A DNA stretch of 64,000 nucleotides, taken from the NCBI GenBank assembly GCA_016927755.1, contig JAFGLZ010000064.1:1-64000 (forward strand), written 5' to 3'. Below, piece by piece: positions 26,076 to 36,182 of the stretch. Under the pieces are notes generated by a model that worked only from the letters and a program-made list of their open reading frames with translations, made no database searches and had not been told where the DNA came from. The DNA is from Phycisphaerae bacterium (GTDB lineage: Bacteria > Planctomycetota > Phycisphaerae > UBA1845 > JAFGLZ01). The translations under genes and the position numbers were made by a program. Position 1 is the first letter of the stretch; every line of letters begins with the position of its first letter.

Positions 26076-28736
26076 TCACACCATACCCCGCCGCTTCCGC
26101 ACGATCCATTCGGCCAGGATCAGCCCGCAGAACAGTGTCCACAGGTGCCACCTGGCGTCATGCGTGAGCTGATGACTGATCGTCTCTTCGTGCCGCCGAC
26201 GATAGTCGTGCGTGCCGATCTCGCCGAGGATCTCGTCCATGTCGTCGAGCGTGGCGAACTTGCCGCCGGCGGGGTGCGTCCTGGCGGCCATCTCGCGAAG
26301 CAGCTCGAAATCCGCCACCTTCTGCACCATCTCGACGTCAGGCGATTCCACGATGAACTGCCCCGTCGCCTGTCCGATCTCTCGGCCGCCGGACCGGGCG
26401 ACGAGTTCCAGCCGATGAATGCCCTCCACCTTCGGCTCGGCCGTCGCCTGGTAGTGATCGTCCGTCTTCGTCAGGGGCAGCGCGGCGGAATCCCCGCCCG
26501 GCATCAGGAGCCGCGCCTCCAACTCGATCTCCCCGACCGATTGGCCGCTGATGGGGCTGTCCACGCCCACCCGGATCTCGACGCGCTGCCGGCCGCTCCG
26601 GAGAAGCGGCAGTTGATAGCGCGGCCGGTCCGCGGCGATCCACACCGCGGGACGCCGATTCGCCAGCCAGAGCACGACTTGTCGCCAGAAGCGGCGATGG
26701 TACTCCGTGCCTTGATCCATCTGCATGCACCATTGCCACGTGGAGTCGAACGCCAGCGCCACGACACGCCCGGCCCCGAACGTGTGGGCAACGATGGCCG
26801 GCGTTTCGAGCTGTGTCTTTGCCAAGACGTGCGCCGCCGGCTTCGGCGACTCGAACCGGCACGCCCCGCGCATGGCGGGCAGTTGCGCCCACGACGTGGC
26901 CTGATCGGAGGAGGCGGGATCGATCTGAAGAATCGGATGCGTCAGACCCGCCCCCGTCGGAAGAATCTTGACCGGCTGATCGATCCAACCGGCGGACGTC
27001 GACATGGGAAGCACGTCCTCCAGGGGAGTCCCCTTCAACGACCCGGTACTCAGGAACCCCCGCGATCCCAGCACCGCCAGCCCGCACCCGTCCTCGCCCA
27101 CATGGTGTCGCAGGAGCCCCATGTGGTAATCCGTAAGCTGACCAGGTGCCATGTCTCCCAGGATAATCACATGATACCACTGCCATTGTCCCGCCGGCCC
27201 GCCCGGCACGCTCCGCAGCCGATCGTCCCTCGGCTGCGCCAGCACCGCCTTCTGAAGGCGGATCTGATCGCTCGTCGACAAGGCCCGAACCACGAAGGTC
27301 CCCTCATAACGGGGCTTGCCCTCCAGATAGAGCACACGAATGACCTCATCCGTCACGTGCAGGAACTGACTGATCGACGGAACCGGACCCTCGGGCATGA
27401 AACGCTCCGGACGGGCCTGAACCGTGACCTTGTGAAGACCGCCGACTCGCGGGGCGAAGCGGAACTGCACCTGCCGCGTCTCGCGAAGTCGAGTGCAGAC
27501 GACGCGCTGACGGTCGACGATCTCGTCGTCAAAGAGCAGCTCGAGCCGAACCGGTTCGCCTTGCAGACCGACGAAGGCGAACTCCGCCGTGATGGCCACC
27601 TCGTTCATCGCCGCGACCCGCCGAGGCATGAGCAGGTTCCGAGCGAGGATCGTCCGAGTCTGACCGCTGGGCACCTCACTGCCCACCCCGACGATCCACA
27701 GCGGCACCCGGCCCGCCGCCAGCGAGGCCGCGGCGGCAGCAGGCTCGGAGACTTCCGACAGATTGCTCGCGCCGTCCGTGAACACCAGCACGCCAGCCAC
27801 CGGGCGACTGTCTTGGAGCAGGCTCTCGTAGGCCTGTTGCACGGCATCCCCCAGGGCCGTATATCGACCCTCCGGCCGACAGCGGAGCCCCCCCACCGCC
27901 ACCAGACGCTCCGAGAATCCGTATTTCAGGACGTCCAGGTCCCTCCCCATGCGGTCGAACTCGTACTTCCGTGCCGCCAGGGATCGGTTCAGGGCATCGG
28001 CGCGGCTCGCGGGCTCGTTCCCCTGCCCGACGACCACGTCACGAATCTCCATCGACGCCGAATCGTCGATCAGGATCGGCAGACAGGCACGATCGTAGCG
28101 GACCCGCGTGGAGCGGCTGATCGGGTTGAGCAGCAGCACCGCGAGTACCGCGATCGCTGAGAAGCGCAGCACGAGCGGCAGGCGTCGATGGCCCCCTGGC
28201 GCCAGATCGCTCCCTCGGTATGAGCGACGGCTCCACACACACGTAAGGATTGCCAGACCGACCAGAGACCATGCAAGAAGGGACGTGTCGCTCGGACCTG
28301 TGGATCGGGCCAACGCCAGCAAACTCAGCGCCATCCCGACGCCGCACCCCAGGCGAACGCCATAGGTCAGTGACCGCCTTCCCAAGGCGGCGACCCAATC
28401 GGACAGATCTCGAGCCGCGATCAGCCAGAACAGCACGATGACCCAGGCAGGATACCACCAGCCGGCGCGGGAGCTGACCCCCGGGCAAAGCCACATCAGC
28501 AGGACCATGACGCCGATTAGGCCGCCGGCAACGAGCCATCGCCTTGACGCCGGCCAGCGGCAAACACGCCGCCATCGGGGGCGGATGACCAGAACGTCCA
28601 GGACGAACAGGACCAGGAGGAACAACGGCACCGCCGGCCAGAGATCCTCGCTCGGCTCGAAGAATGTGTCCCCAAGCATCATCCACGGTGTCCGATACGG
28701 CGGGCAGCGCTGCGCTATCGCGACTCCTGCCGGCAT
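26076..28736 (-). CDS. Large membrane protein with vWA-like and amidotransferase-like domains
   Basis: An 886-residue protein with about five N-terminal transmembrane helices (residues 32-205), followed by an extracytoplasmic vWA-type domain. That domain begins PILIDDSASMEI, with the metal site DxSxS at D224, S226 and S228. A later region (YHVIILGDMAPGQLTDYH ... GLAVLGSRGFL, about 530-570) resembles the class I glutamine-amidotransferase-like fold seen in many planctomycete and Bacteroidetes vWA membrane proteins. The C-terminus has one more helix and a basic tail (CGLILAEWIVRKRRG). The function is unknown; relatives sit with MoxR/BatA genes, which are absent here. The start could also be ATG 28682. 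Confidence 0.7.
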   Translation of the reverse strand: MPAGVAIAQRCPPYRTPWMMLGDTFFEPSEDLWPAVPLFLLVLFVLDVLVIRPRWRRVCRWPASRRWLVAGGLIGVMVLLMWLCPGVSSRAGWWYPAWVIVLFWLIAARDLSDWVAALGRRSLTYGVRLGCGVGMALSLLALARSTGPSDTSLLAWSLVGLAILTCVWSRRSYRGSDLAPGGHRRLPLVLRFSAIAVLAVLLLNPISRSTRVRYDRACLPILIDDSASMEIRDVVVGQGNEPASRADALNRSLAARKYEFDRMGRDLDVLKYGFSERLVAVGGLRCRPEGRYTALGDAVQQAYESLLQDSRPVAGVLVFTDGASNLSEVSEPAAAAASLAAGRVPLWIVGVGSEVPSGQTRTILARNLLMPRRVAAMNEVAITAEFAFVGLQGEPVRLELLFDDEIVDRQRVVCTRLRETRQVQFRFAPRVGGLHKVTVQARPERFMPEGPVPSISQFLHVTDEVIRVLYLEGKPRYEGTFVVRALSTSDQIRLQKAVLAQPRDDRLRSVPGGPAGQWQWYHVIILGDMAPGQLTDYHMGLLRHHVGEDGCGLAVLGSRGFLSTGSLKGTPLEDVLPMSTSAGWIDQPVKILPTGAGLTHPILQIDPASSDQATSWAQLPAMRGACRFESPKPAAHVLAKTQLETPAIVAHTFGAGRVVALAFDSTWQWCMQMDQGTEYHRRFWRQVVLWLANRRPAVWIAADRPRYQLPLLRSGRQRVEIRVGVDSPISGQSVGEIELEARLLMPGGDSAALPLTKTDDHYQATAEPKVEGIHRLELVARSGGREIGQATGQFIVESPDVEMVQKVADFELLREMAARTHPAGGKFATLDDMDEILGEIGTHDYRRRHEETISHQLTHDARWHLWTLFCGLILAEWIVRKRRGMV

Positions 28737-28896
28737 GGGGCTCGCCCGCGCCCGTCACGCCGACCATTCTACGCGAGATCGCCCCCGTCGGAAGCCCCCG
28801 GTGGTTGCAAAGCGCAAACGCGCACAGTATTCTGTAATCTCTAGTACTTAGGGCAAGTGTCACGGCCCGTGGGTTCGGGCTTCTGGAGATCGGTCG

Positions 28897-29382
28897 ATGC
28901 CCAAGCAAATCGTCGGCGAGTTGATGGCCAAGGGGCAGCGTTTCGCCCTGGTCGCAAGCCGTTTCAACGAATTCATCACGAACAAGTTGGTCTCGGCGGC
29001 CATCGATACGATCGTCCGGCACGGCGGCGGCCCCGACGACATCACCGAGGTCTGGGTCCCCGGTTCCTTCGAGATCCCGCTGACGGCCAAACGCTTGGCG
29101 GCCAGCAAGCGATACGATGCCGTCATCTGTCTCGGCTGCGTCATCCGAGGAGCCACGCCCCATTTCGACTACATCGCCGCCGAGGTCAGCAAGGGCGTTG
29201 CCCAGGTAGGCCTGGAGACCGGAATCCCCGTCATCTTCGGGGTCCTGACCACCGACAGCATCGAGCAGGCCATCGAACGGGCGGGTACCAAGGCGGGAAA
29301 CAAGGGTGCCGACGCGGCCGCCGCGGCCATCGAGATGGTCAACCTGCTCGCCAAGATCAGCAAGCTTTCGAGTCAGAAGTAG
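28897..29382 (+). CDS. ribH: 6,7-dimethyl-8-ribityllumazine synthase
   Basis: Penultimate enzyme of riboflavin biosynthesis, condensing 5-amino-6-ribitylaminouracil with dihydroxybutanone phosphate. 161 residues, the usual length. Visible motifs are ASRFNEFIT (N-terminal substrate loop), [27 protein letters not shown] (with the catalytic His of the PHFD segment) and [12 protein letters not shown]. It is the first gene of a ribH-nusB-ftsY run; ribH-nusB pairing is common across bacteria. I saw no FMN riboswitch upstream. Confidence 0.96.
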   Translation: MPKQIVGELMAKGQRFALVASRFNEFITNKLVSAAIDTIVRHGGGPDDITEVWVPGSFEIPLTAKRLAASKRYDAVICLGCVIRGATPHFDYIAAEVSKGVAQVGLETGIPVIFGVLTTDSIEQAIERAGTKAGNKGADAAAAAIEMVNLLAKISKLSSQK

Positions 29383-29820
29383 TTGTCGGTGAGCGCCAAA
29401 CGTCGACAAGCCCGCATCCTGGCTGTCCAGGGCCTGTTTCAACTGGACGCACAGGGGGATGATCTCCTGGGACAGATTCCGGGGTTCCTGGCCGATTCCG
29501 GCGATGAAATCGGCGTCACGGAGTATGCGGCGCATCTCATCCGCGGCGCGTGGGCCCGCCACCCGCGGATTGACGACTTGGTCGGGAAGGTCAGCGAGCA
29601 CTGGGCCGTCAATCGCATGCCGCCGGTGGATCGGAGCATCATACGGATGGCCGTCTTCGAGATGATGGACCCCGGCGGTCCACCGGCCCCCGTGGTAATC
29701 GACGAGGCCGTCGAGTTGGCAAGGATCTTCGGCGGAGCCGAGTCGCCCCACTTCGTTAACGGGGTGCTCGACGCCGTCCGCAAGCGGCTTGCGGACGATG
29801 CCTCTATGGCGAGCGACTGA
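29383..29820 (+). CDS. nusB: Transcription antitermination factor NusB
   Basis: RNA-binding component of the rRNA antitermination complex, 145 residues and all-helical. Recognised by RRQARILAVQGLFQLDAQG at the N-terminus, the WGAR-like stretch RGAWARHPRIDDL, VDRSIIRMAVFEM, and the C-terminal VIDEAVELARIFGGAESPHFVNGVLD. It begins directly after the ribH stop codon with TTG (29383) or with GTG two codons later; no ATG is available, so the initiation codon is a rare one. Confidence 0.95.
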   Translation: MSVSAKRRQARILAVQGLFQLDAQGDDLLGQIPGFLADSGDEIGVTEYAAHLIRGAWARHPRIDDLVGKVSEHWAVNRMPPVDRSIIRMAVFEMMDPGGPPAPVVIDEAVELARIFGGAESPHFVNGVLDAVRKRLADDASMASD

Positions 29821-29865
29821 CCCCCCGTGGCCTCCGGCACCACGGCTTGGCGAGAACCCCGTTCC

Positions 29866-30774
29866 ATGGGATTGTTCGACCGATTCAAGAAGGGCCTCCA
29901 GAAGACACGGGACAAGATCGCAGGCGGTTTCCAGACGCTGTTGCGAGGCCGGATCTCCGATGAGCTGCTCGACCAGCTCGAGGAGACCATGCTCGCCGAC
30001 GACATGGGGCCATCCACGACCCTTCGTCTGATGGAGGAGGTCCGCCATGCCTGGAAGGCCGGGCAGATCGCCCAAGCCGAGCAGATCATCCCCTTCCTCA
30101 AGAGCCGGATCATCTCCTATTGGCCCGAGTCGGATCGATGCTTGAACTATGCCGAGAGCGGACCCACCGTCGTCCTCATGACGGGCATCAACGGGTCCGG
30201 CAAGACAACCGGCGTGGCCAAGCTGGCCTACTGGCTCAAGCAGGAAGGCAAGAGCGTGATCCTGGCCGCCTGCGATACCTTTCGTGCCGCCGCCGTCGAG
30301 CAGCTCTCCATCTGGTCCGATCGGATCGGCGTCCAGATCGTCAAGCATCAGCAGGGCGCGGACCCGGGCGCGGTGGCGTACGACGCCTGCGAGGCGGCGA
30401 TGGCCCGCAAGACGGACGTCTTGCTCGTTGACACCGCCGGTCGACTGCACACACAGGACAACCTGATGCGGGAGCTTGGCAAGATCCAGCGCGTCGTCGA
30501 GAAGAAGATCCCCGGCGCGCCCCACGAAGTGCTGCTGGTGCTCGACAGCACGATCGGTCAAAATGCCATCAACCAGGCGAAAGTCTTCGGAGAGCACACC
30601 CGGGTAACGGGGATCTACCTGGCCAAGCTCGACGGATCCGCCAAGGGCGGCGTCGTCATCGGAATTCGGGATCAACTCGACATTCCGGTCAAGTTTGTCG
30701 GGCTGGGTGAGACGCCGGAGGACATCGCCCCGTTCGATCCGCAACTCTTTGTCGAAGCCCTGTTCGGAGAGTAG
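29866..30774 (+). CDS. ftsY: Signal recognition particle receptor FtsY
   Basis: SRP GTPase that docks ribosome-nascent chains at the membrane, 302 residues. The NG domain is complete: G1 GINGSGKT (107-114), DTFRAAAVEQL (insertion-box side), DTAGRLHTQ (G3) and AKLDGSAKGG (G4 and closing loop). The protein starts directly with the N domain helix MGLFDRFKKGLQKTRDKI and lacks the long acidic A domain of E. coli FtsY. A GTG 13 codons upstream is in frame, but MGLFDRF is the family start. It is co-oriented with ribH-nusB. Confidence 0.96.
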   Translation: MGLFDRFKKGLQKTRDKIAGGFQTLLRGRISDELLDQLEETMLADDMGPSTTLRLMEEVRHAWKAGQIAQAEQIIPFLKSRIISYWPESDRCLNYAESGPTVVLMTGINGSGKTTGVAKLAYWLKQEGKSVILAACDTFRAAAVEQLSIWSDRIGVQIVKHQQGADPGAVAYDACEAAMARKTDVLLVDTAGRLHTQDNLMRELGKIQRVVEKKIPGAPHEVLLVLDSTIGQNAINQAKVFGEHTRVTGIYLAKLDGSAKGGVVIGIRDQLDIPVKFVGLGETPEDIAPFDPQLFVEALFGE

Positions 30775-30846
30775 GGCCTGGTCACGACTCACTGGCATTG
30801 AGCCGCCGGGTGGAAGAACGGTTCAAGCTGTAGTGCGAGGCCTACC

Positions 30847-32946
30847 ATGTCAGACAGCCATTCAGACTCGGCGTGCCCGTTGGCGTGTTGCCAGGTATTG
30901 CGTGGATCTCTCGACGAGCTGCTGACCCGCGAGTGGCTCATCACCAACGGGTTGGGGGGATATGCCAGCAGCACCGTCCTGGGAGCCAACACGCGCCGCT
31001 ATCATGGCCTCCTGATCAACGCCAAACGCCCTCCCCTGGAGCGCGCGGTCCTCTTGTCGGCGATGCTCGAGAAGGTGATCCTGCCCGACCGCACCGCGGA
31101 GTTGGCGACCTTCGAGTTCAACCACGCCTTCCACCCCCAGGGCTTTCTCTCCCTCAAGGAATTCGACTACTCCATCGCCCCCCCGCGCCCTTGGGTCCAG
31201 TTCGTCTACCAGGTGGGGGACGTCGAGGTGACCAAACGCCTGATCATGTTCAGTGGGCACCCGCTTGCTTGCATCGAGTACCGCGTTGACGGCCCCAGCG
31301 ATCTACAGGTCCAGATCGACTTCCTGCCGCTCCTGGCATGCCGCGACTTCCATGGTCTGCGCCGCCGCCGGATGGGCGACATCTTCGACATCGACACCGA
31401 TCCTCGATGCGCCGTCTGGCTCGCCGACAAGCTCGACCGGGACCTTTCCATCGCCCTGATCCCTCACGCGCAGGATCCTGCTCAGGTCGTTCGCTACGAT
31501 CAGCACCAGGACTGGTGGTTCAACTTCCGTTATCGCGCCGAGGCCCAGCGAGGACAGTCCTGCGGAGAGGACTTGTTCTCACCGGGTTGGTGGCGCGCGC
31601 GCCTCCGCCCGGGGGGCAAGGTGACCTGGTCCGTCGTGGGCAGCAGCACCGGCCTGATCGACGCCTACAACCTGCTGGGAATGGCCGCCGAGTCACAACC
31701 TGCGGCTCGCGCGACGGCGCCGGCGGGGCAGGATTTCGTCTCCAAGCAACTCGCTCACGCCGCCGATCAGCTCGTCGTCCGCCGATACCGTGCCGGAGGC
31801 AGACAATCAACCACCATCCTGGCGGGCTACCACTGGTTCGGCGACTGGGGACGCGACACGTTCATCGCCCTGCCGGGCCTATTGCTCTGCACCGGACGAC
31901 ACGACGAGGCCCTCGAGGTCCTGCGCACGTTCGCCGAGAAGCAGCGCGACGGCCTCATCCCCAATCGCTTCAGCGACTACGGCGACGAATGCGCGTACAA
32001 CAGCATCGACGCCAGCCTCTGGTTCGTCCACGCCGCCGACCAGTACGTCGAGGCCACGGGAGACCAGGCCAGTTGGGACACCATCCTGGGCCGGGCCTGC
32101 GCCGACGTCGTGAGGGCCTTCATCGACGGGACCGATTTCGAGACCGGCGTCCAGGACGATGGCCTGGTCCACTGCGGCACCAGAGACACGCAGATCACGT
32201 GGATGGACGCCAAGCAAGGCGACGTCGTCTTCACGCCACGGCACGGCAAGCCCGTCGAGATCAATGCCCTGTGGTACAACGCCCTGTGTATCCTGACCCG
32301 CCGGCTGCTCCTGATGGATGCCAGGCTCGCCAACCGCTGCAGCGATCTCGCCGAGAAGGTCCGACAGCGCTTCGGACCCACCTTCTGGAACGATCGCGAT
32401 CAGTGTCTGTTCGACTGCGTGCGGGAAGCCGAGATCGACGCCAGCATCCGCCCCAATCAGATTCTTGCCGTGAGCCTGACGCACTCGGCCCTGCCGAGGG
32501 ATCGCCAGCGGGCCGTCGTCGAATGCGTCGAGAACCATCTGTTGACGCCCTACGGGCTGCGATCGCTCTCCCCCGCCGCCCCGCAATACCGCGGGCGCTA
32601 CGAAGGAGACGTCTTCAACCGCGACTCCGCCTACCATCAGGGGACCGTCTGGGCCTGGCTCATCGGCCCCTTCATCGAAGCGTATCTCAGGGTCAACGAC
32701 TTCAGCGATCAAGCGCGATGCCGCGCCAAGGAGATGCTCGCCCCTCTCGTCGATCATCTCGGGCAAGCCGGCCTCGGCAGCATCAGCGAGATCTTCGACG
32801 GCGACCCGCCCCACACGCCGCGGGGGTGCATCGCCCAGGCCTGGAGCGTGGCCGAGGTGCTTCGTGCAAGGCAGATGGTCCTCGCCGGGCCCGTCGCTTC
32901 GGCAACAACGGCCAACGGCGCCGCGCGCCGCGAGCACCATACGTGA
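30847..32946 (+). CDS. Glycogen-debranching enzyme (amylo-alpha-1,6-glucosidase family)
   Basis: Cytoplasmic debranching-type glucosidase, 699 residues. The N-terminal beta-sandwich starts WLITNGLGGYASSTVLGANTRRYHG (within 31-60), characteristic of the bacterial/archaeal GDE_N family. The C-terminal (alpha/alpha)6 barrel has HWFGDWGRDTFIALPG, GLIPNRFSDYGDECAYN and DSAYHQGTVWAWLIGPF, which hold the acidic catalytic residues of this clan. It acts on limit dextrins of glycogen or related glucans. It lies 70 bases after ftsY and convergent with the GT2 gene. Confidence 0.92.
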   Translation: MSDSHSDSACPLACCQVLRGSLDELLTREWLITNGLGGYASSTVLGANTRRYHGLLINAKRPPLERAVLLSAMLEKVILPDRTAELATFEFNHAFHPQGFLSLKEFDYSIAPPRPWVQFVYQVGDVEVTKRLIMFSGHPLACIEYRVDGPSDLQVQIDFLPLLACRDFHGLRRRRMGDIFDIDTDPRCAVWLADKLDRDLSIALIPHAQDPAQVVRYDQHQDWWFNFRYRAEAQRGQSCGEDLFSPGWWRARLRPGGKVTWSVVGSSTGLIDAYNLLGMAAESQPAARATAPAGQDFVSKQLAHAADQLVVRRYRAGGRQSTTILAGYHWFGDWGRDTFIALPGLLLCTGRHDEALEVLRTFAEKQRDGLIPNRFSDYGDECAYNSIDASLWFVHAADQYVEATGDQASWDTILGRACADVVRAFIDGTDFETGVQDDGLVHCGTRDTQITWMDAKQGDVVFTPRHGKPVEINALWYNALCILTRRLLLMDARLANRCSDLAEKVRQRFGPTFWNDRDQCLFDCVREAEIDASIRPNQILAVSLTHSALPRDRQRAVVECVENHLLTPYGLRSLSPAAPQYRGRYEGDVFNRDSAYHQGTVWAWLIGPFIEAYLRVNDFSDQARCRAKEMLAPLVDHLGQAGLGSISEIFDGDPPHTPRGCIAQAWSVAEVLRARQMVLAGPVASATTANGAARREHHT

Positions 32947-32980
32947 CGGGGCGTCACGGTCGGATGAACCAACCGCCCAA

Positions 32981-33763
32981 TCAGTGCAGGCCCAACCGAA
33001 GCTTGATCAGCGAGATGAACATCGACGTGCTGTCGGCAAACAGCCGAACCCGGCTGCCTTCACGATGCTCCCACAGCACGTAGCACTCGGCGATCTTGAA
33101 CCCGAGCTGTCGCGCTAGCAGGATGCACTCGAAATCAAAGGCGAATCGATCGATCCGCGCCCGGCGGAAGATAGCCTCCGCCGCCTGCTCCGTGAACAAC
33201 TTGAAGCCGCACTGGGTGTCCTGATACCTCACGTTGAACATCAACCGACCGGCCAGGTTGAAGACTTTGCCCATAATCTGCCGGTACCACGGCTGCCGGA
33301 GACGAACCCGCGAACGCGGCCCCGTGCGACGCCCGATAACGACCTCCGCGCCACAACCCATCTCTCCGATAAGCCGGGTCGCTTCCTCGATCGGCGTGGC
33401 CAGGTCCGCATCGGTCATGAGTCTGAGCCCGCCCTCCGCCGCCAGCATTCCGGCTCGAACCGCCGCCCCTTTCCCTCGGTTCCTCGGCAGGCGGAGAAGC
33501 CGAACCCGTGCATCCGCCCTGGAAGCCACCTCCGCGGTTCCATCGGTGCTCCCGTCATCCACCACAATGACTTCCCAGCTCTGGGTGTAGCTCTCCTCCA
33601 GGTAGCGAACGACAGTGCGCAGCGTGTCCTGAATCCGCGCCACTTCCTGATAGCAGGGAATGATAACCGAGATTCGACAGGGCACGGCGCGGCCATCGCT
33701 CCCTCGAACCGGATGCGCCGTGGTCAGATCGCCCTTGGATTCCGAGATGCTATCTGGACTCAT
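32981..33763 (-). CDS. GT2 glycosyltransferase, dolichyl-phosphate-glucose-synthase-like
   Basis: Membrane-associated GT-A glycosyltransferase of 260 residues, probably transferring a sugar from a nucleotide donor to a polyprenyl phosphate. Visible are VIIPCYQEVARI, the nucleotide-binding VVDDGSTDGT, the DxD region MTDADLATP, and the family's downstream pattern YQDTQCGFKLF. It could supply the lipid-linked sugar used by the GT-C enzyme encoded next to it (33926-35779). The ATG follows AGGAG. Confidence 0.88.
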   Translation of the reverse strand: MSPDSISESKGDLTTAHPVRGSDGRAVPCRISVIIPCYQEVARIQDTLRTVVRYLEESYTQSWEVIVVDDGSTDGTAEVASRADARVRLLRLPRNRGKGAAVRAGMLAAEGGLRLMTDADLATPIEEATRLIGEMGCGAEVVIGRRTGPRSRVRLRQPWYRQIMGKVFNLAGRLMFNVRYQDTQCGFKLFTEQAAEAIFRRARIDRFAFDFECILLARQLGFKIAECYVLWEHREGSRVRLFADSTSMFISLIKLRLGLH

Positions 33764-33925
33764 TCGCCGCTCCTGGCCTGTGGCGCCGTTACGACCGAAT
33801 CGTATCGGCGAGGGCCCGGCGTAGGCCTCGGATTATCGGACGGCCAAGCAGATCGGATCGTGAAACGCCGACCCGATCCCCGCCCCGAGACCCCGTGCCT
33901 ATGTCGGGTTTTTTCGCCGCCATGT

Positions 33926-35779
33926 TCACGAGTTGGCGTTCCCTGCCGATTGCCCGGGGCTGGTAGTTGACTTGTGGGCCTCAGGAACGCTGACGATGAA
34001 GACGTAGTGGTTGGTCTTGCCGATTCGCGACCACCCACTCGCCACGAGCAGGCCGGGAGCCGTGGATCCCACGGCAACGTTGACGTTGGCCACGATGAAC
34101 TTCACACCGGCCTCGGAGAATGCGTCAATGACGCGCCGGTCAATCATGTGACCCAACTTCCACGATGTCTCCTTGTCGTTGCCACCGTCGGGAGGAGGAA
34201 GCTCCGCCACGATCCGTGCCGGTACCTGCCGGGCCCAATAAGAGGCGATGTACCCACTGCCAATGCACCCGATCTTGTCGCCAGGCCTAAGCCCCATCTG
34301 CCGGAGGCCTTGGCAGATCGCCCGGGCCGGATCGCTACCTCCTCCTCCCCACTCAACGTGCTTGTATTGGCGCCACACGGCTCGCACCGACGATCCCAGG
34401 ATCATGATCAAGAGGACCACCGAGATCACCCCACCCGCCCTGGCGACGAACTCCTTGGACTGCGGGAATCGCGGCACGCTGAGAAATGTCAGTAGGCCAA
34501 CCAGGATCAGCAGGATGTACGGGGCGACGTACCGGGGCTCCGAATGCACCGCCAGGTACAGCAGTATCATGATGACCGAGGGCAAGATCAACAAGGGCAG
34601 CGTCGCGCGTTCCACACGGATGGCCCTTCGCCCCCCTCCAGACAGGGCGATCATCAGTCCGTAGAACGTCGCCAAGGCGACGTAGAATCCTTCATAGAAC
34701 ATCACGTAGAAGGCCTGTAGCGTGTTTCGGATGAACGCCCTGGCCTGGTCTGTCAGCCTGAACCGGGGCAAGAGTCCTTCGTTCCAGTACGACGGATCGT
34801 ACCACGGCGGATAGGTTGCCGTCAGCGGGGCGCCGAACTCGAATACTGTGGGGGACGCCAGGATGACTCTGGACGGATGGTTGGGCGCGCCACCCCCGGA
34901 ACCTTCGCTTCCTTGCCAGTGGCAGTACTTGCCATAGCCGTTCACGTGCCATGCGTAGTTCAGCTTCCCGCTCTCCCCCAAAGTGAAGCGGCCCTTGTCC
35001 ACCGACAATGCGAGAACCAACGGGCTCATGACCAGAAGCATCACCCCCAACGCCAGAAGGACTCGGGGCAGCGCCTGCCGCCAGCGTCCCAGGATGAGGA
35101 GCAAGGCAACCATCTGCATCGCCGCGAACGGAAGAACCGGTGCCTTGGCAAGATACCCGGTGCCCAGCACGAACCCGAGCAGCCCGAACCGAAACCAGCC
35201 CACCAGACCCCGAGCCATTTGAAGCGATAGAGTGCACGAGACGAGAACGCACAGCATGACCAAGTGATCGGGACACAGCTTGGCGAAACCGAGTTCCTCC
35301 ACCACGACGTGAACGGCGATCAGATACCCAACAGTCCACAGCAGCCAAACTGGCAGCGGCTCCCGGTCGCGATCGTCACGACTCCCGGGCAAAACCTGAC
35401 GGCGGATGAGCTCCTTCAGGAGGAAGTGGAATGCCACCAGTGAGGCCATCGTCGCAACGAACGTCACGAGGTGACCGACCGCAGGCTCCCATGACGGTGG
35501 CGGCCTCAGAACATAGGCGGCGGCGGCAACCATGCACGGATAGAGTGGGCTCCAAAGACCATTGACGACGCCCTCCCATTCGCCTCGCCGGAGGGCCGCC
35601 GCCATGTCAAGGTAGGATACACCATCGGGGTCAATGGCGTTGCGGAGGGCCCACGCCTGCCATCCCCCCAACGTCAGAGCTATCAACCACGCCCCGGCGA
35701 GAATGCTCCCAGGGCAACGCAACGAGGATTCCCGAAAGCACTCGTCTCTTTCCGTATGCCGGGTCCCTTCGTCTGACAT
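33926..35779 (-). CDS. GT-C-type membrane glycosyltransferase
   Basis: A 617-residue polytopic protein with about eleven hydrophobic helices and a soluble C-terminal part (from about 480). The first extracytoplasmic loop carries the GT-C acidic motif DPDGVSYLD after the first helix (IALTLGGWQAWALRN). This architecture fits ArnT/PMT-like enzymes that use polyprenyl-phosphate sugars. The start ATG 35779 was chosen as the first before the hydrophilic N-terminus; an upstream in-frame extension is not convincing. It lies upstream of the GT2 gene on the same strand, which may provide its donor. Confidence 0.75.
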   Translation of the reverse strand: MSDEGTRHTERDECFRESSLRCPGSILAGAWLIALTLGGWQAWALRNAIDPDGVSYLDMAAALRRGEWEGVVNGLWSPLYPCMVAAAAYVLRPPPSWEPAVGHLVTFVATMASLVAFHFLLKELIRRQVLPGSRDDRDREPLPVWLLWTVGYLIAVHVVVEELGFAKLCPDHLVMLCVLVSCTLSLQMARGLVGWFRFGLLGFVLGTGYLAKAPVLPFAAMQMVALLLILGRWRQALPRVLLALGVMLLVMSPLVLALSVDKGRFTLGESGKLNYAWHVNGYGKYCHWQGSEGSGGGAPNHPSRVILASPTVFEFGAPLTATYPPWYDPSYWNEGLLPRFRLTDQARAFIRNTLQAFYVMFYEGFYVALATFYGLMIALSGGGRRAIRVERATLPLLILPSVIMILLYLAVHSEPRYVAPYILLILVGLLTFLSVPRFPQSKEFVARAGGVISVVLLIMILGSSVRAVWRQYKHVEWGGGGSDPARAICQGLRQMGLRPGDKIGCIGSGYIASYWARQVPARIVAELPPPDGGNDKETSWKLGHMIDRRVIDAFSEAGVKFIVANVNVAVGSTAPGLLVASGWSRIGKTNHYVFIVSVPEAHKSTTSPGQSAGNANS

Positions 35780-36182
35780 CGGGCGCCCCCGTGCCCCCAC
35801 GACCGGACGATGCTCGAGCCGTGGCAACGTCCTCTGCGCCGAGGCCTTTGAGCGTCTGGTGGGCGCAACCACTTGCAGCCTGCTTCAACGGCTCTGCTCA
35901 ACCGAACAGGAGGAGGTCAGCCTACCGACGCCTCTTGCCCGTGTCAAAGAAGCCGGTCGTGCTTGTCGTCCATCTCGGGCCCACCGATACGGCCCCGCGC
36001 GCCATCAATCGAGGAGCACCATGATGAAACTGCCCTCCGACCCCGACCGCGATCGCGTTTTGTTGCGGAGCGGCCTGTGGGAAGGGTAACCTGTCACCGG
36101 GGAGATCGGCCTGAACGCGCCGGAGCGTCAGGCAATCGTCTCTGCCCGCATGCGATTCTCCTGACAGGAATCGAACGGCAAG
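35780..36182. other. Divergent intergenic region without a recognisable gene
   Basis: About 400 bases separate two divergently transcribed membrane glycosyltransferases. I see no protein-like frame, tRNA or clear terminator; it presumably holds both promoters. Only an AGGAA ribosome-binding sequence before 36183 is evident. Confidence 0.5.

Noticed and set aside
28740-28896. FMN riboswitch upstream of ribH
   Set aside because: None of the conserved RFN-element sequence blocks is visible in the short leader.
28039-30798. Very long open frame (about 919 codons) on the minus strand opposite ribH, nusB and ftsY
   Set aside because: It is antisense to three clear housekeeping genes and partly to the membrane vWA gene's other frame. 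The product has no family motifs, and long stop-free antisense frames are expected in GC-rich DNA.
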